A stretch of 64,000 nucleotides of DNA from Roseibium salinum (GTDB lineage: Bacteria; Pseudomonadota; Alphaproteobacteria; Rhizobiales; Stappiaceae). Of this stretch, positions 1 through 10,447 are shown piece after piece; position 1 is the stretch's first letter, and the number at the start of each line of letters is the position of its first letter. The notes below the pieces were generated by a model that made no database searches, was not told the origin of the DNA, and saw only the letters and a list, made by a program, of their open reading frames with translations. Where the stretch lies: positions 1,860,001-1,924,000 of the forward strand of contig NZ_JAPEVI010000003.1 in NCBI RefSeq assembly GCF_026240905.1, given 5' to 3'. The position numbers and the translations under genes were made by a program.

Positions 1-1088
1 AGGTCACCGGTTCGTTCAAGGAACGCGGGGCGCTGGTCAAGCTCTCCAGCCTGAGCCCGGACGAAAAAGCCGGCGGCGTCATTGCCGTTTCGGCGGGCAA
101 CCATGCGCAAGGGGTCTCCTACAACGCCGGACGGCTCGGCATCCCGGCCACCATCGTGATGCCCGTGCTGACACCCTTCGTCAAAATCGCGGCGACACGC
201 GGCTATGGCGCCGAGGTGGTTCTGGCGGGCAACACGCTCGCCGAGGCCAAGGCGGAGGCCGACCGGCTGGCCAAGGAGCGCGGTCTCGTCTGGGTGCACC
301 CCTATGACGACGCCGATGTGATCAACGGCCAGGGCACGATCGCCGCCGAGATGCTCGCCAGCCAGCCGGATCTCGACGTGCTTGTCGTCCCGATCGGCGG
401 CGGCGGCCTCATCGCCGGAATGGCGACCGCGGCCAAGGCGATCAAGCCGTCCGTGGAAGTCATCGGCGTGGAGACGGCGCTCTATCCGGGCATGTGGGGC
501 GCGTTTCACGGCAAGGAAGTGCGCTGCGAAGGCGCGACCATTGCCGAAGGCATCGCCGTGCGCGACATCGGCGACCTGACGACCGCGGTCGTCAAAGCAA
601 GCGTCGACGACATCCTGCTGGTCTCTGAGACGAGCATCGAACAGGCGATCAACGCCTATCTCACTATGCAGCGGACGATTGCCGAAGGCGCGGGCGCGGC
701 CGGCCTGGCCGGTCTGCTGAGCGACCGGGAACGCTTTGCGGGAAAACGAACCGGGCTTGTCCTCACCGGGGGCAATATCGACCCGCGGCTTCTGTCCAAG
801 ATCGTCGTTCGGGAACTTGCCCGCGACGGCCGCCTGGTCTCGATCCGCATCGATACGCCGGACCGCCCGGGGGTCCTGGGCGAAATCGCAACGGTGATCG
901 GCGACATGCAGGGCAACGTGGTTGACGTGGAACACCACCGGCTGTTCCTGAACGTTCCCGCCAAGGGCGCGACGCTGGACGTCACGTTCGAGGCGTTCGA
1001 CAGGCCTCATGGCGAGCGCGTCGTCGCCGCCCTTCGCGACAGGGGTTTCGTGGTGCGCTACCTGGAAATCGGGGAACGTATGGACTGA
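1..1088 (+). CDS. ilvA: Threonine ammonia-lyase (threonine dehydratase), 5' truncated
   Basis: A PLP enzyme that deaminates threonine to 2-oxobutanoate in the cytoplasm. The reading frame is open from base 3 and the start codon lies upstream of the window. The first visible residues are VTGSFKERGA, and the Lys (codon 18-20) is the expected PLP Schiff-base lysine. SAGNHAQG and the phosphate-binding loop PIGGGGLIAG follow. The last ~80 residues form one ACT domain (RPGVLGEIATVIGD), as in the shorter catabolic or single-ACT type rather than the two-ACT biosynthetic IlvA. It could serve isoleucine synthesis or threonine catabolism, and the sequence does not decide which. It is followed after 72 bases by an unrelated membrane protein. 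Confidence 0.9.
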   Translation, partial: VTGSFKERGALVKLSSLSPDEKAGGVIAVSAGNHAQGVSYNAGRLGIPATIVMPVLTPFVKIAATRGYGAEVVLAGNTLAEAKAEADRLAKERGLVWVHPYDDADVINGQGTIAAEMLASQPDLDVLVVPIGGGGLIAGMATAAKAIKPSVEVIGVETALYPGMWGAFHGKEVRCEGATIAEGIAVRDIGDLTTAVVKASVDDILLVSETSIEQAINAYLTMQRTIAEGAGAAGLAGLLSDRERFAGKRTGLVLTGGNIDPRLLSKIVVRELARDGRLVSIRIDTPDRPGVLGEIATVIGDMQGNVVDVEHHRLFLNVPAKGATLDVTFEAFDRPHGERVVAALRDRGFVVRYLEIGERMD

Positions 1089-1160
1089 CACAGCGTTCGA
1101 ATTTGCGAATCTCTTTGCATGCCCCCACATCAGGAGGGTCAGTTTTACGGGAGCCGGTAC

Positions 1161-1667
1161 ATGTCAGCAGAAACCTCACCGGACTATGGGCGCCAGGCCG
1201 CCTTCGATCCGGTTCGCAATCCCGAGTTGTTCTCAGGCGTGCGCAGCCGCCGGATCTTCGCCTTCCTCATCGACGTGATCGTGATCGCGCTGCTGACATT
1301 CGGCGCAGGTATCCTGGTGTTTTTCCTGGGAATTTTCACACTCGGCCTCGGATTCGCGCTTTATGCCATCCTGCCGACGACGGTTGCCCTTCTTTATGTG
1401 GCCTTCACCCTTGGCGGCTCGCAGGCATCGACCCTCGGCATGCGCGCCATGGGACTGGAGATGCGGCTCTGGTACGGCTCGAAACCCTATCCCCTGCTCG
1501 CGGCCGTGCATGTTCTTCTGTTCTGGTTTTCCATATCGCTGCTGACCCCGCTGGTGCTGCTGGTATCGCTGTTTTCAGACCGGAAACGCCTGTTGCACGA
1601 CATCGTTCTGGGAACGGTGGTGATCAATTCCGCTCATCACCAGGAGGTACCCCAGAACCGGGCGTGA
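1161..1667 (+). CDS. RDD family inner-membrane protein
   Basis: A 168-residue membrane protein. An Arg-rich entry (GVRSRRIFAFLIDVIVIALL) leads into the first of about three hydrophobic helices, with a second at ~52-75 and a third near the C-terminus (LFWFSISLLTPLVLLVSLF). The R and D residues that name the family are present (SRRIFAFLID, SDRKRLLHDIVLGT). The start at 1161 is preferred because GGGAG (1149-1153) sits 7 bases upstream. An in-frame ATG at 1119 would add 14 residues without a better ribosome site. RDD proteins are mostly of unknown function, some being Na+/H+ antiporters. No specific role is assigned. Confidence 0.8.
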   Translation: MSAETSPDYGRQAAFDPVRNPELFSGVRSRRIFAFLIDVIVIALLTFGAGILVFFLGIFTLGLGFALYAILPTTVALLYVAFTLGGSQASTLGMRAMGLEMRLWYGSKPYPLLAAVHVLLFWFSISLLTPLVLLVSLFSDRKRLLHDIVLGTVVINSAHHQEVPQNRA

Positions 1668-1830
1668 AGCGTGGCCCGGGCGGCCTGATGCCGCAGATAC
1701 ACTGAGGTTCCGGGCCCCAGATTGAAATTGCCGAATTCAATCAACGTTAATGTGTGGTGTTTGCTCTTCCATTGACGGGATCGCCTGTTCTAGAGTGCGC
1801 CGTCGAATATTGGCGGCTTTGGGCAGGTGA

Positions 1831-3667
1831 ATGGATTCAGTAGATATTGCAATGGCGCTGACCTTCGTGGTGCTCGCGTCAACTGTCGTTCTGTACGCCA
1901 TTGAGCGCTACCCGATCGAATCCATCGCTCTTGGTTCTGTTTCCGCGCTGATTGTCGTTTTCACAATCTTTCCCGTCACCGCGCCGGACGGGACCGAGGT
2001 CACTACCGCGGACTTTCTTGCAGGTTTTGCAGAATCCTGCCCTCATAACCGTCATCTGCCTTCTCGTTATCGGTCAGGGTCTGTTTCAGACGGATGCGCT
2101 CGAGGGACCGGCGAAGGCCATCGTGCGCATGTCGCGCGGCCGTTCGCACTGGGCGGCCACTCCCATCCTGATCGTGGTGGCTATCCTCAGCGCCTTTTTG
2201 AACAACACCCCCGTCGTGGTGATGTTCCTGCCGATCCTGACGGCCGTTGCGGCGACCACGGGGCAATCTCCCGCGCGGGTGCTCATGCCTCTGTCATTCA
2301 TTGCGATCCTCGGCGGCATGACAACCCTGATCGGCTCGTCGACGAACCTGCTTGTCGCCAACTATGCCGCACAGAGCTCGGATCTCAGGCTCACCTTCTT
2401 CAGCTTCACGCCCATCGGACTGATCGTTGCGGGCGCGGGCTCGATCTATGTGCTCTACGTAATGCCCCGTTTCGTGAAAATCCGCAAAACCATGGCGGAA
2501 GAGTTCCAGGCGACGTCCGGCAAACAATTCATCGCCCAGATCGAGATCACCTACGGCCATCCGCTTGTGGGGGTTGAATCCGTCTCCGGCATGTTCCCCA
2601 AACTCAAGGACATGACCGTCCGCCTGGTGCAGCGGGGACAAAAGCCGATCCTGCCGCCTTTCGAAAACGTGGCGCTGTCGCCGGGCGATACGGTGATCGT
2701 CGCCGCCACCCGCGCCGCGCTTGCCAATGCGCTTGCCCGGCGCCAGCCGCTGATGGACACGGAGTCCGACGCCGGGAGTTCCGGCCGGGAAGCATCGGCA
2801 ACGGCTCCCGGCTCCATCAACCTTGCCGAAGTAGTCGTGGCGCCGGCCTCGCGCCTGATGGGCAGGACCCTGCCCCAGTCCGGTTTCTACAGCGAAACCG
2901 GCTGTCTCGTAATGGGCATTCAAAGACGCAGCCGGATGCCGCGCATGGCGATGAACGACATACGGCTCGAAGCCGGCGACGTGCTCCTCGTTGCCGGAAA
3001 TGAAGACGAAATCGCCCGTCTGCGCGGCAATCGGGACGTGCTTCTGCTCGACTGGTCGACCGCCGAACTTCCCCGGCGACGCTACGCCCCGCGCGCGCTG
3101 CTCATCTTCGCGTGCGTCGTCGCGCTCGCAGCCACGGGCGTGGTGCCGATCGTGTCGACGGCCGTTGCGGGTACCTTTGCGATGATCGCCACCGGGTGCC
3201 TCAACATCCGCCAGGCAATGCGCGCCATCGACAGCCGGATCTTCATGCTGGTCGGCGCCTCGCTTGCCGGTGCGGTGGCGCTGGAGTCGACCGGCGGCGC
3301 AATGGCGATCGCAACGACCCTGGTCCAAGTTCTGGAGGGCGCCTCGCCCGCCATCATGCTGTCCGCCCTGTTCTTCATCGTGATGATCCTGACGAACTTT
3401 CTCTCCAACAATGCGGCGGCCGTTCTGTTCACCCCCGTGGCGCTCAATCTGGCCGACCAGATCGGCCAGCCTCCGGAAGCCTTCGTGGTCTGCCTGATCT
3501 TTGCGGCGAACAGTTCTTTCGCGACCCCGGTCGGTTACCAGACCAATCTTATCGTCATGGGTCCGGGACATTACCGGTTTAACGATTTCCTTAAAGCAGG
3601 TACGCCTCTGACGCTTATTTTATGGTTGACCTTCTCGTTGGTCGCGCCATGGTATTATGGACTGTAG
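1831..3667 (+). pseudogene. SLC13-family permease with RCK_C domains, frameshifted as read
   Basis: Two overlapping reading frames make one 611-residue divalent-anion/Na+ symporter-like protein. The N-terminal part (from ATG 1831) reads to ...TADFLAGFA, and the rest continues one frame over as NPALITVICLLVIGQGL. Removing one base near 2032 (GCA-G-AAT) restores the family sequence AGFANPALIT. The remainder has two TrkA-C (RCK_C) domains in the middle (HPLVGVESVSGM... and APASRLMGRTL...) and a hydrophobic C-terminal half with the SNNAAAVLFTPVA signature, ending at TAG 3665-3667. Substrates of this class include sulfate and other anions, and the substrate here is not predictable. A sequencing error or a real one-base insertion would look the same. 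The pseudogene label describes the sequence as given. Confidence 0.8.
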
Positions 3668-3752
3668 CGCCATGGTCAGGCCTTGAGGGCCACGTCGCAC
3701 GGACTTTGGCGATCGACTTGGTACGAGCAATGAGGAATCGCGGGAAACTACG

Positions 3753-4517
3753 GTGACACGCCACCCAACTGACCATCCGCAATTCTATCTTACGGCACCG
3801 GCGCCCTGCCCCTATCTCGAAGGGAAACAAGAGCGCAAGGTCTTTACGCATCTGGTCGGACAGGGTGCCCCTGCCCTCAACGAAGTGCTCACGCAAGGCG
3901 GCTTCCGGCGCAGCCAGAACATCGCCTACCGGCCGGCCTGCGAGCGCTGCCAGGCCTGCGTTTCCGTCCGGGTTCGGGTCGACGACTTCAAGTGGACCAA
4001 ATCCTTCCGGCGGGTGTGGAAATCCGGCGCCGACATCGTCGGCGCACGCCTTCCGGCCAGCCCGTCGGCGGAACAATACGATCTTTTCCGGGACTATCTC
4101 GAAGCGCGTCACGAGAATGGCGGCATGACGGAAATGAGCGTGCTCGACTATGCCATGATGGTAGAGGATACCCATGTCGAGACGCTGGTGGTCGAATACC
4201 GGCGGCGCGGACCGGACAGCTACATCACCGGCGCCGGAGAGGGACCGCTCCTGGCGGTGGCTCTCAGCGACCAGCTCACGGACGGCCTGTCCATGGTCTA
4301 TTCGTTCTACGATCCGGACTACACCAAGACGGCGCTCGGCACCTATATGATCCTGGACCACATTGAACGGGCCCGCCGAATGCGGCTGCCTTACGTCTAT
4401 CTGGGCTATTGGGTCGCAGGGTCGGCCAAAATGGCCTACAAGGCCCGCTTCAAGCCCCAGGAGCACCTTGGTCCGAACGGCTGGATGGTCGTCGACGGGG
4501 ACGCCTGCATCAAGTGA
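3753..4517 (+). CDS. bpt: Aspartate/glutamate leucyltransferase (bacterial N-end rule)
   Basis: A 254-residue aminoacyl-tRNA-protein transferase of the ATE/Bpt family. It adds leucine from Leu-tRNA to proteins with N-terminal Asp or Glu, marking them for ClpS/ClpAP. The N-terminal Cys cluster ([29 protein letters not shown]) and the C-terminal GNAT-like fold ([36 protein letters not shown]) are typical. The start is GTG at 3753. It gives the usual N-terminus ([15 protein letters not shown]) and no ATG lies nearby. It converges with the udgB gene, only 19 bases separating the stops, and no clear terminator was seen between them. Confidence 0.9.
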   Translation: MTRHPTDHPQFYLTAPAPCPYLEGKQERKVFTHLVGQGAPALNEVLTQGGFRRSQNIAYRPACERCQACVSVRVRVDDFKWTKSFRRVWKSGADIVGARLPASPSAEQYDLFRDYLEARHENGGMTEMSVLDYAMMVEDTHVETLVVEYRRRGPDSYITGAGEGPLLAVALSDQLTDGLSMVYSFYDPDYTKTALGTYMILDHIERARRMRLPYVYLGYWVAGSAKMAYKARFKPQEHLGPNGWMVVDGDACIK

Positions 4518-4536
4518 CCCTCGTCCGGGCGCTGCC

Positions 4537-5196
4537 TCAGGACAGATGCCTGCGGATCTTGTCGAAGACCGATGTGAACATCTCCTGCGTCAATCGGCCG
4601 GTGTTCGTGTTGTAGCGCGAACAGTGATAGCTGTCGAAGAGCGACAGGTCGTAGCCCGGCAGATCGTGCTTTGCTCCATGCGCGAAGGGAAACTCCGCCC
4701 GCCTCAGTTCCAGAGCCGTCAGGAACGTCTCGTGGGCGATGCGGCCAAGGGCCAGAACGGCGGTGATTGACGGATTGGCCGCAAGTGTCGCCAGCAGAAA
4801 CGGCCGGCAGGTCCGGATTTCCTCACCGGTCGGCTTGTTCTGTGGGGGAAGGCAGCGCACCGCGTTGGTGATCATCGCGTCTTTCAGCACGAGACCGTCA
4901 TCCGGGCGTGCCTCATACGTGCCTTCGGCAAAGCCATAGTCCAGCATGGTCTGATAGAGAAGATGGCCTGCATAGTCGCCGGTGAACGGTCTGCCGGAGC
5001 GATTGGCGCCCTTCATGCCCGGGGCAAGCCCGACCACCAGAAGACGCGGGTTTTCGGCCCCGAAGGACGGCACGGGCGCGTTATGCCAATCGGGATGAAC
5101 GGCCCTCAGTTCCTCGCGGAATTCGACAAGCCGGGGGCATGCCGGACACTCCCGGGGCGGATCGACCGGGCCAGGTTTTCCGTCAAGTACGGACAT
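4537..5196 (-). CDS. Uracil-DNA glycosylase, family 5 (UdgB-like), iron-sulfur
   Basis: A 219-residue DNA repair enzyme that removes uracil and other deaminated bases. Motif A is GLAPGMKGANRSGRPFTGD, which resembles family 5 UDGb (GLAPxxxGANRTGRxFTGD) rather than family 4 (which has a Glu at the position after GEAP). Motif B is SYHCSRYNTNTGRLT. Cysteines at CPACPRL, near residue 114 (RCLPPQ) and near 129 (TCRPFL) are placed to hold a 4Fe-4S cluster. It starts 9 bases downstream of the NYN-protein stop, so the two are probably cotranscribed. Confidence 0.85.
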   Translation of the reverse strand: MSVLDGKPGPVDPPRECPACPRLVEFREELRAVHPDWHNAPVPSFGAENPRLLVVGLAPGMKGANRSGRPFTGDYAGHLLYQTMLDYGFAEGTYEARPDDGLVLKDAMITNAVRCLPPQNKPTGEEIRTCRPFLLATLAANPSITAVLALGRIAHETFLTALELRRAEFPFAHGAKHDLPGYDLSLFDSYHCSRYNTNTGRLTQEMFTSVFDKIRRHLS

Positions 5197-5205
5197 TCGG
5201 CGGCC

Positions 5206-5799
5206 TTAGTAGTCGTCGTCCTCGTCTTCATCGTCCACGTCCACAGGCGTCTGCGGACGTACGGGACGTTCGGACGGATCGCGACCGATCTTGCTGGCAA
5301 GGCTCGCAAGATCGATGAAGTGGTCCGCTTGCCGGCGCAGATCATCGGCGATCATCGGCGGCTGGGTTTTCAAGGTGGAGACGACGCTCACCTTTCGGCC
5401 CTTGCGCTGGAGGGCTTCCACGAGATAGCGGAAATCGCCATCGCCTGAAAACAACACCACATGATCAACCGTTTCGACCAGTTGCATGGCGTCGACGGCA
5501 AGTTCGATGTCCATATTGCCTTTAACTTTGCGCCGGCCGGCACTGTCCACAAACTCCTTCACCGGTTTGGTGATGACCTTGTAGCCGTTGTAGTCCAGCC
5601 AATCTATCAGCGGACGGATAGAGGAATATTCCTGATCCTCTATCAATGCCGTGTAGTAATAGGCGCGCAAAAGATATGCTTGTCCCTGGAACTCTCGCAG
5701 CAAACGCTTGTAATCGATGTCAAAGCCAATGGCTTTGGCTGTCGAATACAAGTTGGCTCCATCAATGAACAAAGCAACCTTTTCTCTAGCGTCAAACAT
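5206..5799 (-). CDS. NYN-domain protein (LabA/DUF88 family, putative RNase)
   Basis: A 197-residue protein with a PIN-like NYN fold. The metal-binding acidic residues are visible in ALFIDGANLY (near residue 12), KGNMDIELAVDAM and VVLFSGDGDFRYL. The C-terminus is very acidic (DDEDEDDDY). The start at 5799 (MFDAREKVALFIDG) matches the usual N-terminus of alphaproteobacterial members. A longer in-frame version from 5907 would add 36 low-quality residues. The family is linked to RNA processing or RNA decay, and the substrate is unknown. It is the first gene of a two-gene minus-strand unit with udgB and is divergent from rpoZ. Confidence 0.82.
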   Translation of the reverse strand: MFDAREKVALFIDGANLYSTAKAIGFDIDYKRLLREFQGQAYLLRAYYYTALIEDQEYSSIRPLIDWLDYNGYKVITKPVKEFVDSAGRRKVKGNMDIELAVDAMQLVETVDHVVLFSGDGDFRYLVEALQRKGRKVSVVSTLKTQPPMIADDLRRQADHFIDLASLASKIGRDPSERPVRPQTPVDVDDEDEDDDY

Positions 5800-6196
5800 C
5801 TTATGTGAAACCTTTCCCAGTCGCATGCGCTTTGCTTTCAATTGCAACAGCGAACCCGGCTTCCCGCAGCCAAACCCCGCCAATCCAATCCTGCAGTCAA
5901 CGCACACAAGTGCTGCATGAAGTCCGCTAAACGCAGCTTCTGACAGCTTATTGTTTTGTTTCCCAACGGTCTTATGATTCTTTTTGGGACCGTTTTAGTG
6001 GCCTACACCATTATATTGGAAGGTCGCAATGCAAAAGCGAGAGGCAGTTTTAAAAATCAGGCAAATGTCAGCGGAAGATGAACGGTTCGATTGGCAGAAT
6101 AGCTGTGGCCTCACATATGTGACAGGGGTTGCTTTTTCGAAACGTGACCACTATACGCTGGTTTTTCAAAGTTCCTTCAGCCTATGGAGACGTCGA

Positions 6197-6595
6197 ATGG
6201 CGCGCGTGACCGTCGAGGACTGCATCGACAAGGTCGAAAACCGGTTTGAGCTGGTGCTGCTTGCTGCGCATCGCGCTCGCATGATCTCTAGCGGTTCGCC
6301 GCTGACCATTGACCGCGACAACGACAAGAACCCTGTCGTTGCCCTGCGTGAGATTGCCGAGCAGACCGTCAGCCCGGAAGATATGAAAGAAGACCTGATC
6401 CACTCTCTGCAGAAATTTGTGGAAGTGGACGAGCCCGAAGCGGATGCGGTACCTTCTATCCCGTCCAGCCAGCATCAGGCGACCCAGGTGAACGCTGTAG
6501 ACGACAGCGCGGTTGAGTTTGACCGCATGTCCGAGGAAGATCTGCTGCGCGGCCTGGAAGGTCTCGTTCCGCCGGAGCGGAACGACGAAGTCTGA
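6197..6595 (+). CDS. rpoZ: RNA polymerase omega subunit
   Basis: A 132-residue omega subunit. The conserved N-terminal block [20 protein letters not shown], the helix [11 protein letters not shown] and [11 protein letters not shown] are characteristic, and the acidic C-terminal tail is variable between species. The start at 6197 has GGAGA (6186-6190) 6 bases upstream. An in-frame ATG at 6029, also with a good ribosome site (GGAAGG), would add 56 residues unlike known omega subunits and is not chosen. It precedes rsh, the usual alphaproteobacterial order, which is relevant because omega takes part in ppGpp binding to RNA polymerase in several proteobacteria. Confidence 0.93.
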   Translation: MARVTVEDCIDKVENRFELVLLAAHRARMISSGSPLTIDRDNDKNPVVALREIAEQTVSPEDMKEDLIHSLQKFVEVDEPEADAVPSIPSSQHQATQVNAVDDSAVEFDRMSEEDLLRGLEGLVPPERNDEV

Positions 6596-6610
6596 TTTCA
6601 CTGCACAAAC

Positions 6611-6660
6611 TCGCCTGAAGCGCGGCCGCTGCGGCCCGGCGCTTCAGGCGAATATTCTTT
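6611..6660 (+). terminator. Rho-independent terminator after rpoZ
   Basis: A perfect 13-bp inverted repeat (6611-6623 and 6639-6651, arm TCGCCTGAAGCGC) with a GC-rich loop is followed by ATATTCTTTT. It lies 16 bases after the rpoZ stop and should separate rpoZ from rsh transcription at least in part. Confidence 0.8.
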
Positions 6661-6702
6661 TCCTGCTGAAGTCTCAGCCGGTTGCCAGGGTCGGTTGCGG
6701 CC

Positions 6703-8949
6703 ATGATGCGTCAATATGAACTCGTTGAACGGGTTACACGCTACAATCCGGAAGCGGACGAAGCCTTGCTTAACAAGGCCTATGTCTATGCCATGCAGAA
6801 ACATGGCACCCAGACGCGCGCATCTGGCGACCCCTATTTCTCCCATCCTCTCGAAGTCGCCGCCATTCTCACGGATTTGCGGCTGGACGATGCGACCGTT
6901 GCCGTTGCGCTGTTGCACGACACGATCGAGGACACCGACGCCACCCGGTCCGAAATCGACAGTCTTTTCGGCGAGGAGATCGGCAAGCTCGTCGAGGGCC
7001 TGACCAAGATCAAACGGCTGGACCTGGTCTCGCAAAAGGCCAAGCAGGCGGAAAATTTCCGCAAGCTGCTGCTCGCCATTGCCGACGATGTCCGGGTTCT
7101 TCTGGTCAAGCTGGCGGACCGCCTGCACAACATGCGTACGCTCAACCACATGCCGCCGCACAAGCGCGGACGCATTGCGGAAGAGACGATGGAAATCTAT
7201 GCGCCGCTTGCCGGACGCATGGGCATGCATGACATGCGTGAGGAACTGGAGGACATCGCCTTCCGCACGCTCAACCCGGAAGCCTATGAAACCATCACCG
7301 ACCGGCTCGCGGATCTGCATGAGCGCAACCGGGACCTGATCATGGACATCGAAACCACGCTGACGGAGCGCCTCAGCGAACGGGGCATGGCCGCGGTTGT
7401 GAAGGGGCGCGAAAAACGCCCCTATTCGATCTTCCGAAAGATGCAGCGCAAGGCGATCGGCTTCGAGCAGTTGTCGGACCTTTACGGTTTCCGCGTCACC
7501 GTCGGCACCATCGAGGCCTGTTACAGGGTCCTCGGCGTGATCCATACCACCTGGCCAACCGTTCCCGGCCGGTTCAAGGACTATATCTCGACCCCGAAGC
7601 AGAACGACTACCGGTCGATTCACACAACCATCGTCGGTCCGTCTCGCCAGCGCGTCGAACTGCAGATCCGCACCGTCTCGATGGACCGGGTGGCGGAATA
7701 CGGGATTGCCGCCCATGCGCTCTACAAGGACGGTATTCTCGGCGGCCGGAACATTACCCACCACACGGAAGACTGCCGCGCCTTCGAATGGCTGCGCCGG
7801 ACCACCGAACTGCTGGCGCAGGGCGACACGCCGGAAGAGTTCCTGGAAAACACCAAGCTGGAACTCTTCCATGACCAGGTATTCTGTTTTACGCCCAAGG
7901 GCCGGCTGATTGCCCTGCCCCGCGGGGCAACGCCGATCGACTTTGCCTATGCGGTGCACACGGGCATCGGCAATACATGCGTGGGCTGCAAGATCAACGG
8001 CAAGATCATGCCGCTGGTGACCGAGTTGCGCAACGGCGACGAGGTGGAGATCATCCGCTCGCCGGCCCAGACGCCGCCGCCTGCATGGGAGGCAATCGCG
8101 GTAACAGGCAAGGCCCGCGCCGCCATCCGCCGGGCAACGCGAGAGTCGGTGCGCAAGCAATACGGTGCACTCGGCGAACACATTCTCAAGCGGGCCTTCG
8201 CCCGTGCCGGCAAGACCTATTCGGAAGACCTTCTGGACTCCACGCTGGACGATCACAACCAGGCCAGCGTCGCCGATCTGCTTGCCGCGGTCGGGCGGGG
8301 CGACCTGAGCGCCCAGGAAGTGCTGAAATCCGCCCATCCGGACTATCAGGACGAACGAGTGGCCCTGTCGGGCCCGCCCATGGAAGAAGGCTGGTTCGGC
8401 CTGAAACAGGGCCATGGCATGAAATTCCGCTTTCCGCTGGCCGAAACGGATACCGAAAAGCCCGCCCTCGACCAAACGGCGGAGGCCGGTGAAGCTCCGG
8501 CTCTGCCGATCCGGGGCCTCTCCGGTGATATCCCGGTCAAATTCGCACCCGACGGCGGCGCCGTTCCGGGCGACCGTATCGTCGGCATCTTGACCCCGTC
8601 GGAGGGACTGACCATCTATCCGATACAATCGCCGGCGCTGAAGGAATATGACGATCAGGCCGAACGCTGGGTGGATGTGCGCTGGGACATCGACGTCAAC
8701 AATCCAGAACGATTTCCCGCACGCCTTGATATCTCCGCGGCCAACGAGCCCGGCTCTCTGGCAACCATTGCCCAGGTAATTGGGGAAAACAGCGGAAACA
8801 TCGACAATGTGAAGATGCTTCAGCGGGCACCGGACTTCCACCGGATGTATATCGACCTGGAGGTCTGGGACCTGAAGCACCTGAACCGGATCATCAATCA
8901 ATTGCGCTCCAAACCGAATGTTTCAAATGTCAGCCGGGTGAACGGCTAG
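6703..8949 (+). CDS. rsh: Bifunctional (p)ppGpp synthetase/hydrolase, RSH family
   Basis: A 748-residue stringent-response enzyme that makes and degrades (p)ppGpp. Domains in order are: HD hydrolase (residues ~30-190, LLHDTIEDT and the metal-site sequence RLHNMRTL), synthetase (~240-360, [18 protein letters not shown]), TGS (~390-450), the helical/zinc region, and a C-terminal ACT domain (~675-748, [15 protein letters not shown]). Both active sites look intact. The start is ATG 6703 ([11 protein letters not shown]), the family start. An upstream TTG adds only poor sequence. It is followed by pyrE after 31 bases. Confidence 0.95.
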   Translation: MMRQYELVERVTRYNPEADEALLNKAYVYAMQKHGTQTRASGDPYFSHPLEVAAILTDLRLDDATVAVALLHDTIEDTDATRSEIDSLFGEEIGKLVEGLTKIKRLDLVSQKAKQAENFRKLLLAIADDVRVLLVKLADRLHNMRTLNHMPPHKRGRIAEETMEIYAPLAGRMGMHDMREELEDIAFRTLNPEAYETITDRLADLHERNRDLIMDIETTLTERLSERGMAAVVKGREKRPYSIFRKMQRKAIGFEQLSDLYGFRVTVGTIEACYRVLGVIHTTWPTVPGRFKDYISTPKQNDYRSIHTTIVGPSRQRVELQIRTVSMDRVAEYGIAAHALYKDGILGGRNITHHTEDCRAFEWLRRTTELLAQGDTPEEFLENTKLELFHDQVFCFTPKGRLIALPRGATPIDFAYAVHTGIGNTCVGCKINGKIMPLVTELRNGDEVEIIRSPAQTPPPAWEAIAVTGKARAAIRRATRESVRKQYGALGEHILKRAFARAGKTYSEDLLDSTLDDHNQASVADLLAAVGRGDLSAQEVLKSAHPDYQDERVALSGPPMEEGWFGLKQGHGMKFRFPLAETDTEKPALDQTAEAGEAPALPIRGLSGDIPVKFAPDGGAVPGDRIVGILTPSEGLTIYPIQSPALKEYDDQAERWVDVRWDIDVNNPERFPARLDISAANEPGSLATIAQVIGENSGNIDNVKMLQRAPDFHRMYIDLEVWDLKHLNRIINQLRSKPNVSNVSRVNG

Positions 8950-8980
8950 AAACGCGGTCTATTTCAGAGGGATCTGTTTC

Positions 8981-9562
8981 ATGACACGTGACGAAGTGTT
9001 GTCCTTGTTCCGCGAAGCCGGTGCGATCCTGGAAGGGCATTTTATTCTGACATCGGGACTGCGCAGCCCGGTTTTTCTGCAGAAAGCCCGCGTTTTCATG
9101 TATCCGGATAAGACCGAGAAGCTCTGCAAGGCGCTTGCGCAGAAGATCAGGGCATCGAACCTCGGGCAGATCGACTATATCGTCTCACCTGCTCTGGGCG
9201 GCCTCATCCCCGGCTATGAAACCGCGCGCCACCTGGGCGTTCCGGCAATGTGGGTCGAGCGCGAGGACGGCGAGTTCCGGCTTCGCCGGTTCGAGTTGCC
9301 AAAGGGGGCACGGGTGATCGTTGTTGAGGATATCGTAACCACGGGGCTTTCGAGCCGCGAGACGGTAACCTCCCTGAAAGCTCTTGGTGCTGAAGTTCTT
9401 GGCGTTGCCTGCCTGATCGACCGTTCCGGCGGCGAAGCGGATGCCTCGGTTCCGGTCATCGCTCTGGCGCAATACAAGGTACCGGCCTACGAGCCGGACA
9501 ATCTGCCGCCGGAACTGGCCGCCCTGCCCGCCGTTAAACCCGGAAGCCGCGGGTTGGTCTGA
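8981..9562 (+). CDS. pyrE: Orotate phosphoribosyltransferase
   Basis: A 193-residue pyrimidine synthesis enzyme that joins orotate and PRPP to give OMP. The PRPP-binding motif [14 protein letters not shown] lies at ~109-122, and the N-terminal sequence [17 protein letters not shown] is the usual orotate-site region. AGAGGG (8966-8971) lies 9 bases before the start. It is likely cotranscribed with rsh and the following DUF2062 gene. Confidence 0.95.
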   Translation: MTRDEVLSLFREAGAILEGHFILTSGLRSPVFLQKARVFMYPDKTEKLCKALAQKIRASNLGQIDYIVSPALGGLIPGYETARHLGVPAMWVEREDGEFRLRRFELPKGARVIVVEDIVTTGLSSRETVTSLKALGAEVLGVACLIDRSGGEADASVPVIALAQYKVPAYEPDNLPPELAALPAVKPGSRGLV

Positions 9563-9601
9563 ATGACAACGAAAGCGTAATACGGAGAAGACTTTACCCC
9601 C

Positions 9602-10210
9602 ATGCTGTTCCGCCGGAGAAATAGGCCAACCCGCATCGAACGCCTGCGCGTTGCCGTGTGGCCCCGGAACGGCTGGGCCCGGTCGACCCGCTATTTCGGC
9701 AAGCGGGTTCTCAGGTTGACGGCAACCCCGCATGCCATCGCAATCGGATTTGCCGCCGGCGCTTTCGCCTCCTGCACACCGCTGGTCGGCTTCCATTTTC
9801 TGACGGCCTTCGCGCTGGCCTATCTGCTTCGCGGCAACATGATCGCGGCCGCCCTTGGCACATCGATCGGCAATCCGCTGACATTTCCGTTCATCTGGGC
9901 GTTCACCTTCAAGTTCGGACGGTGGGTTCTCTACGGGCGGGCTCCCAATACCGACCCGCATCAGGTTCACCAGCAGTTCCAGCAGGGAATTTTCGAAAAA
10001 TCCCTGGATGCGCTCTGGCCGATGCTGAAACCGATGTTCATCGGCTCCGTTCCGCTCGGTCTGCTGGTGGGCACGGTGTCCTACGTGATCGTCTTCAAGA
10101 GCGTCGAAGTCTATCAGCGTCGTCGCAAGCGGGTTCTTGCCAACAAGAACGGCCGGCTGTTCCCGCCTCCCGCCGGTGCGGCGATGGAAGAAGACAGCAG
10201 CCCTTCCTGA
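9602..10210 (+). CDS. DUF2062 membrane protein
   Basis: A 202-residue protein. After a basic N-terminus it has a hydrophobic helix pair (AIAIGFAAGAFASCTPLVGFHF and FALAYLLRGNMIAAALGTSIGNPLTFPF), the DUF2062 signature with conserved Gly/Pro/Asn. A third segment lies near residue 145 (FIGSVPLGLLVGTVSYVIVF). The function is unknown, the family sometimes being linked to glycosyltransferases or envelope biogenesis. It sits between pyrE and lepB, where related genomes often carry acpS or similar genes. Confidence 0.8.
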   Translation: MLFRRRNRPTRIERLRVAVWPRNGWARSTRYFGKRVLRLTATPHAIAIGFAAGAFASCTPLVGFHFLTAFALAYLLRGNMIAAALGTSIGNPLTFPFIWAFTFKFGRWVLYGRAPNTDPHQVHQQFQQGIFEKSLDALWPMLKPMFIGSVPLGLLVGTVSYVIVFKSVEVYQRRRKRVLANKNGRLFPPPAGAAMEEDSSPS

Positions 10211-10447
10211 GAAGACGAAACCTCAACGTTCAATGCCACGGGGCGGAAAATTCTGTGGCATTCCCGACAAGAAACAGCGATATGACTGCCTCGTGCCGAT
10301 ACGGGCGGCAACGGGGATCACATGGTGCCGGTTGCGAAAGGACAGGAAGCCTTCCCTGCATTGCTTCCGCTGGCCTGAGCAGCTAAGAGTCCACTGCCAA
10401 GCGGCTTTGTCCTCCGGGTATGCCGGACAACATTTTTAAGGGATAAA

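Noticed and set aside
2294..3571. A 425-codon minus-strand frame opposite the SLC13 gene.
   Set aside because: Its composition (His, Arg, Gly, Asp rich, no motifs) is typical of an antisense shadow.
6598..8901. A 767-codon open frame on the minus strand opposite rsh.
   Set aside because: It mirrors the codon pattern of rsh in a GC-rich genome and shows no family features. The plus-strand protein is unmistakable.
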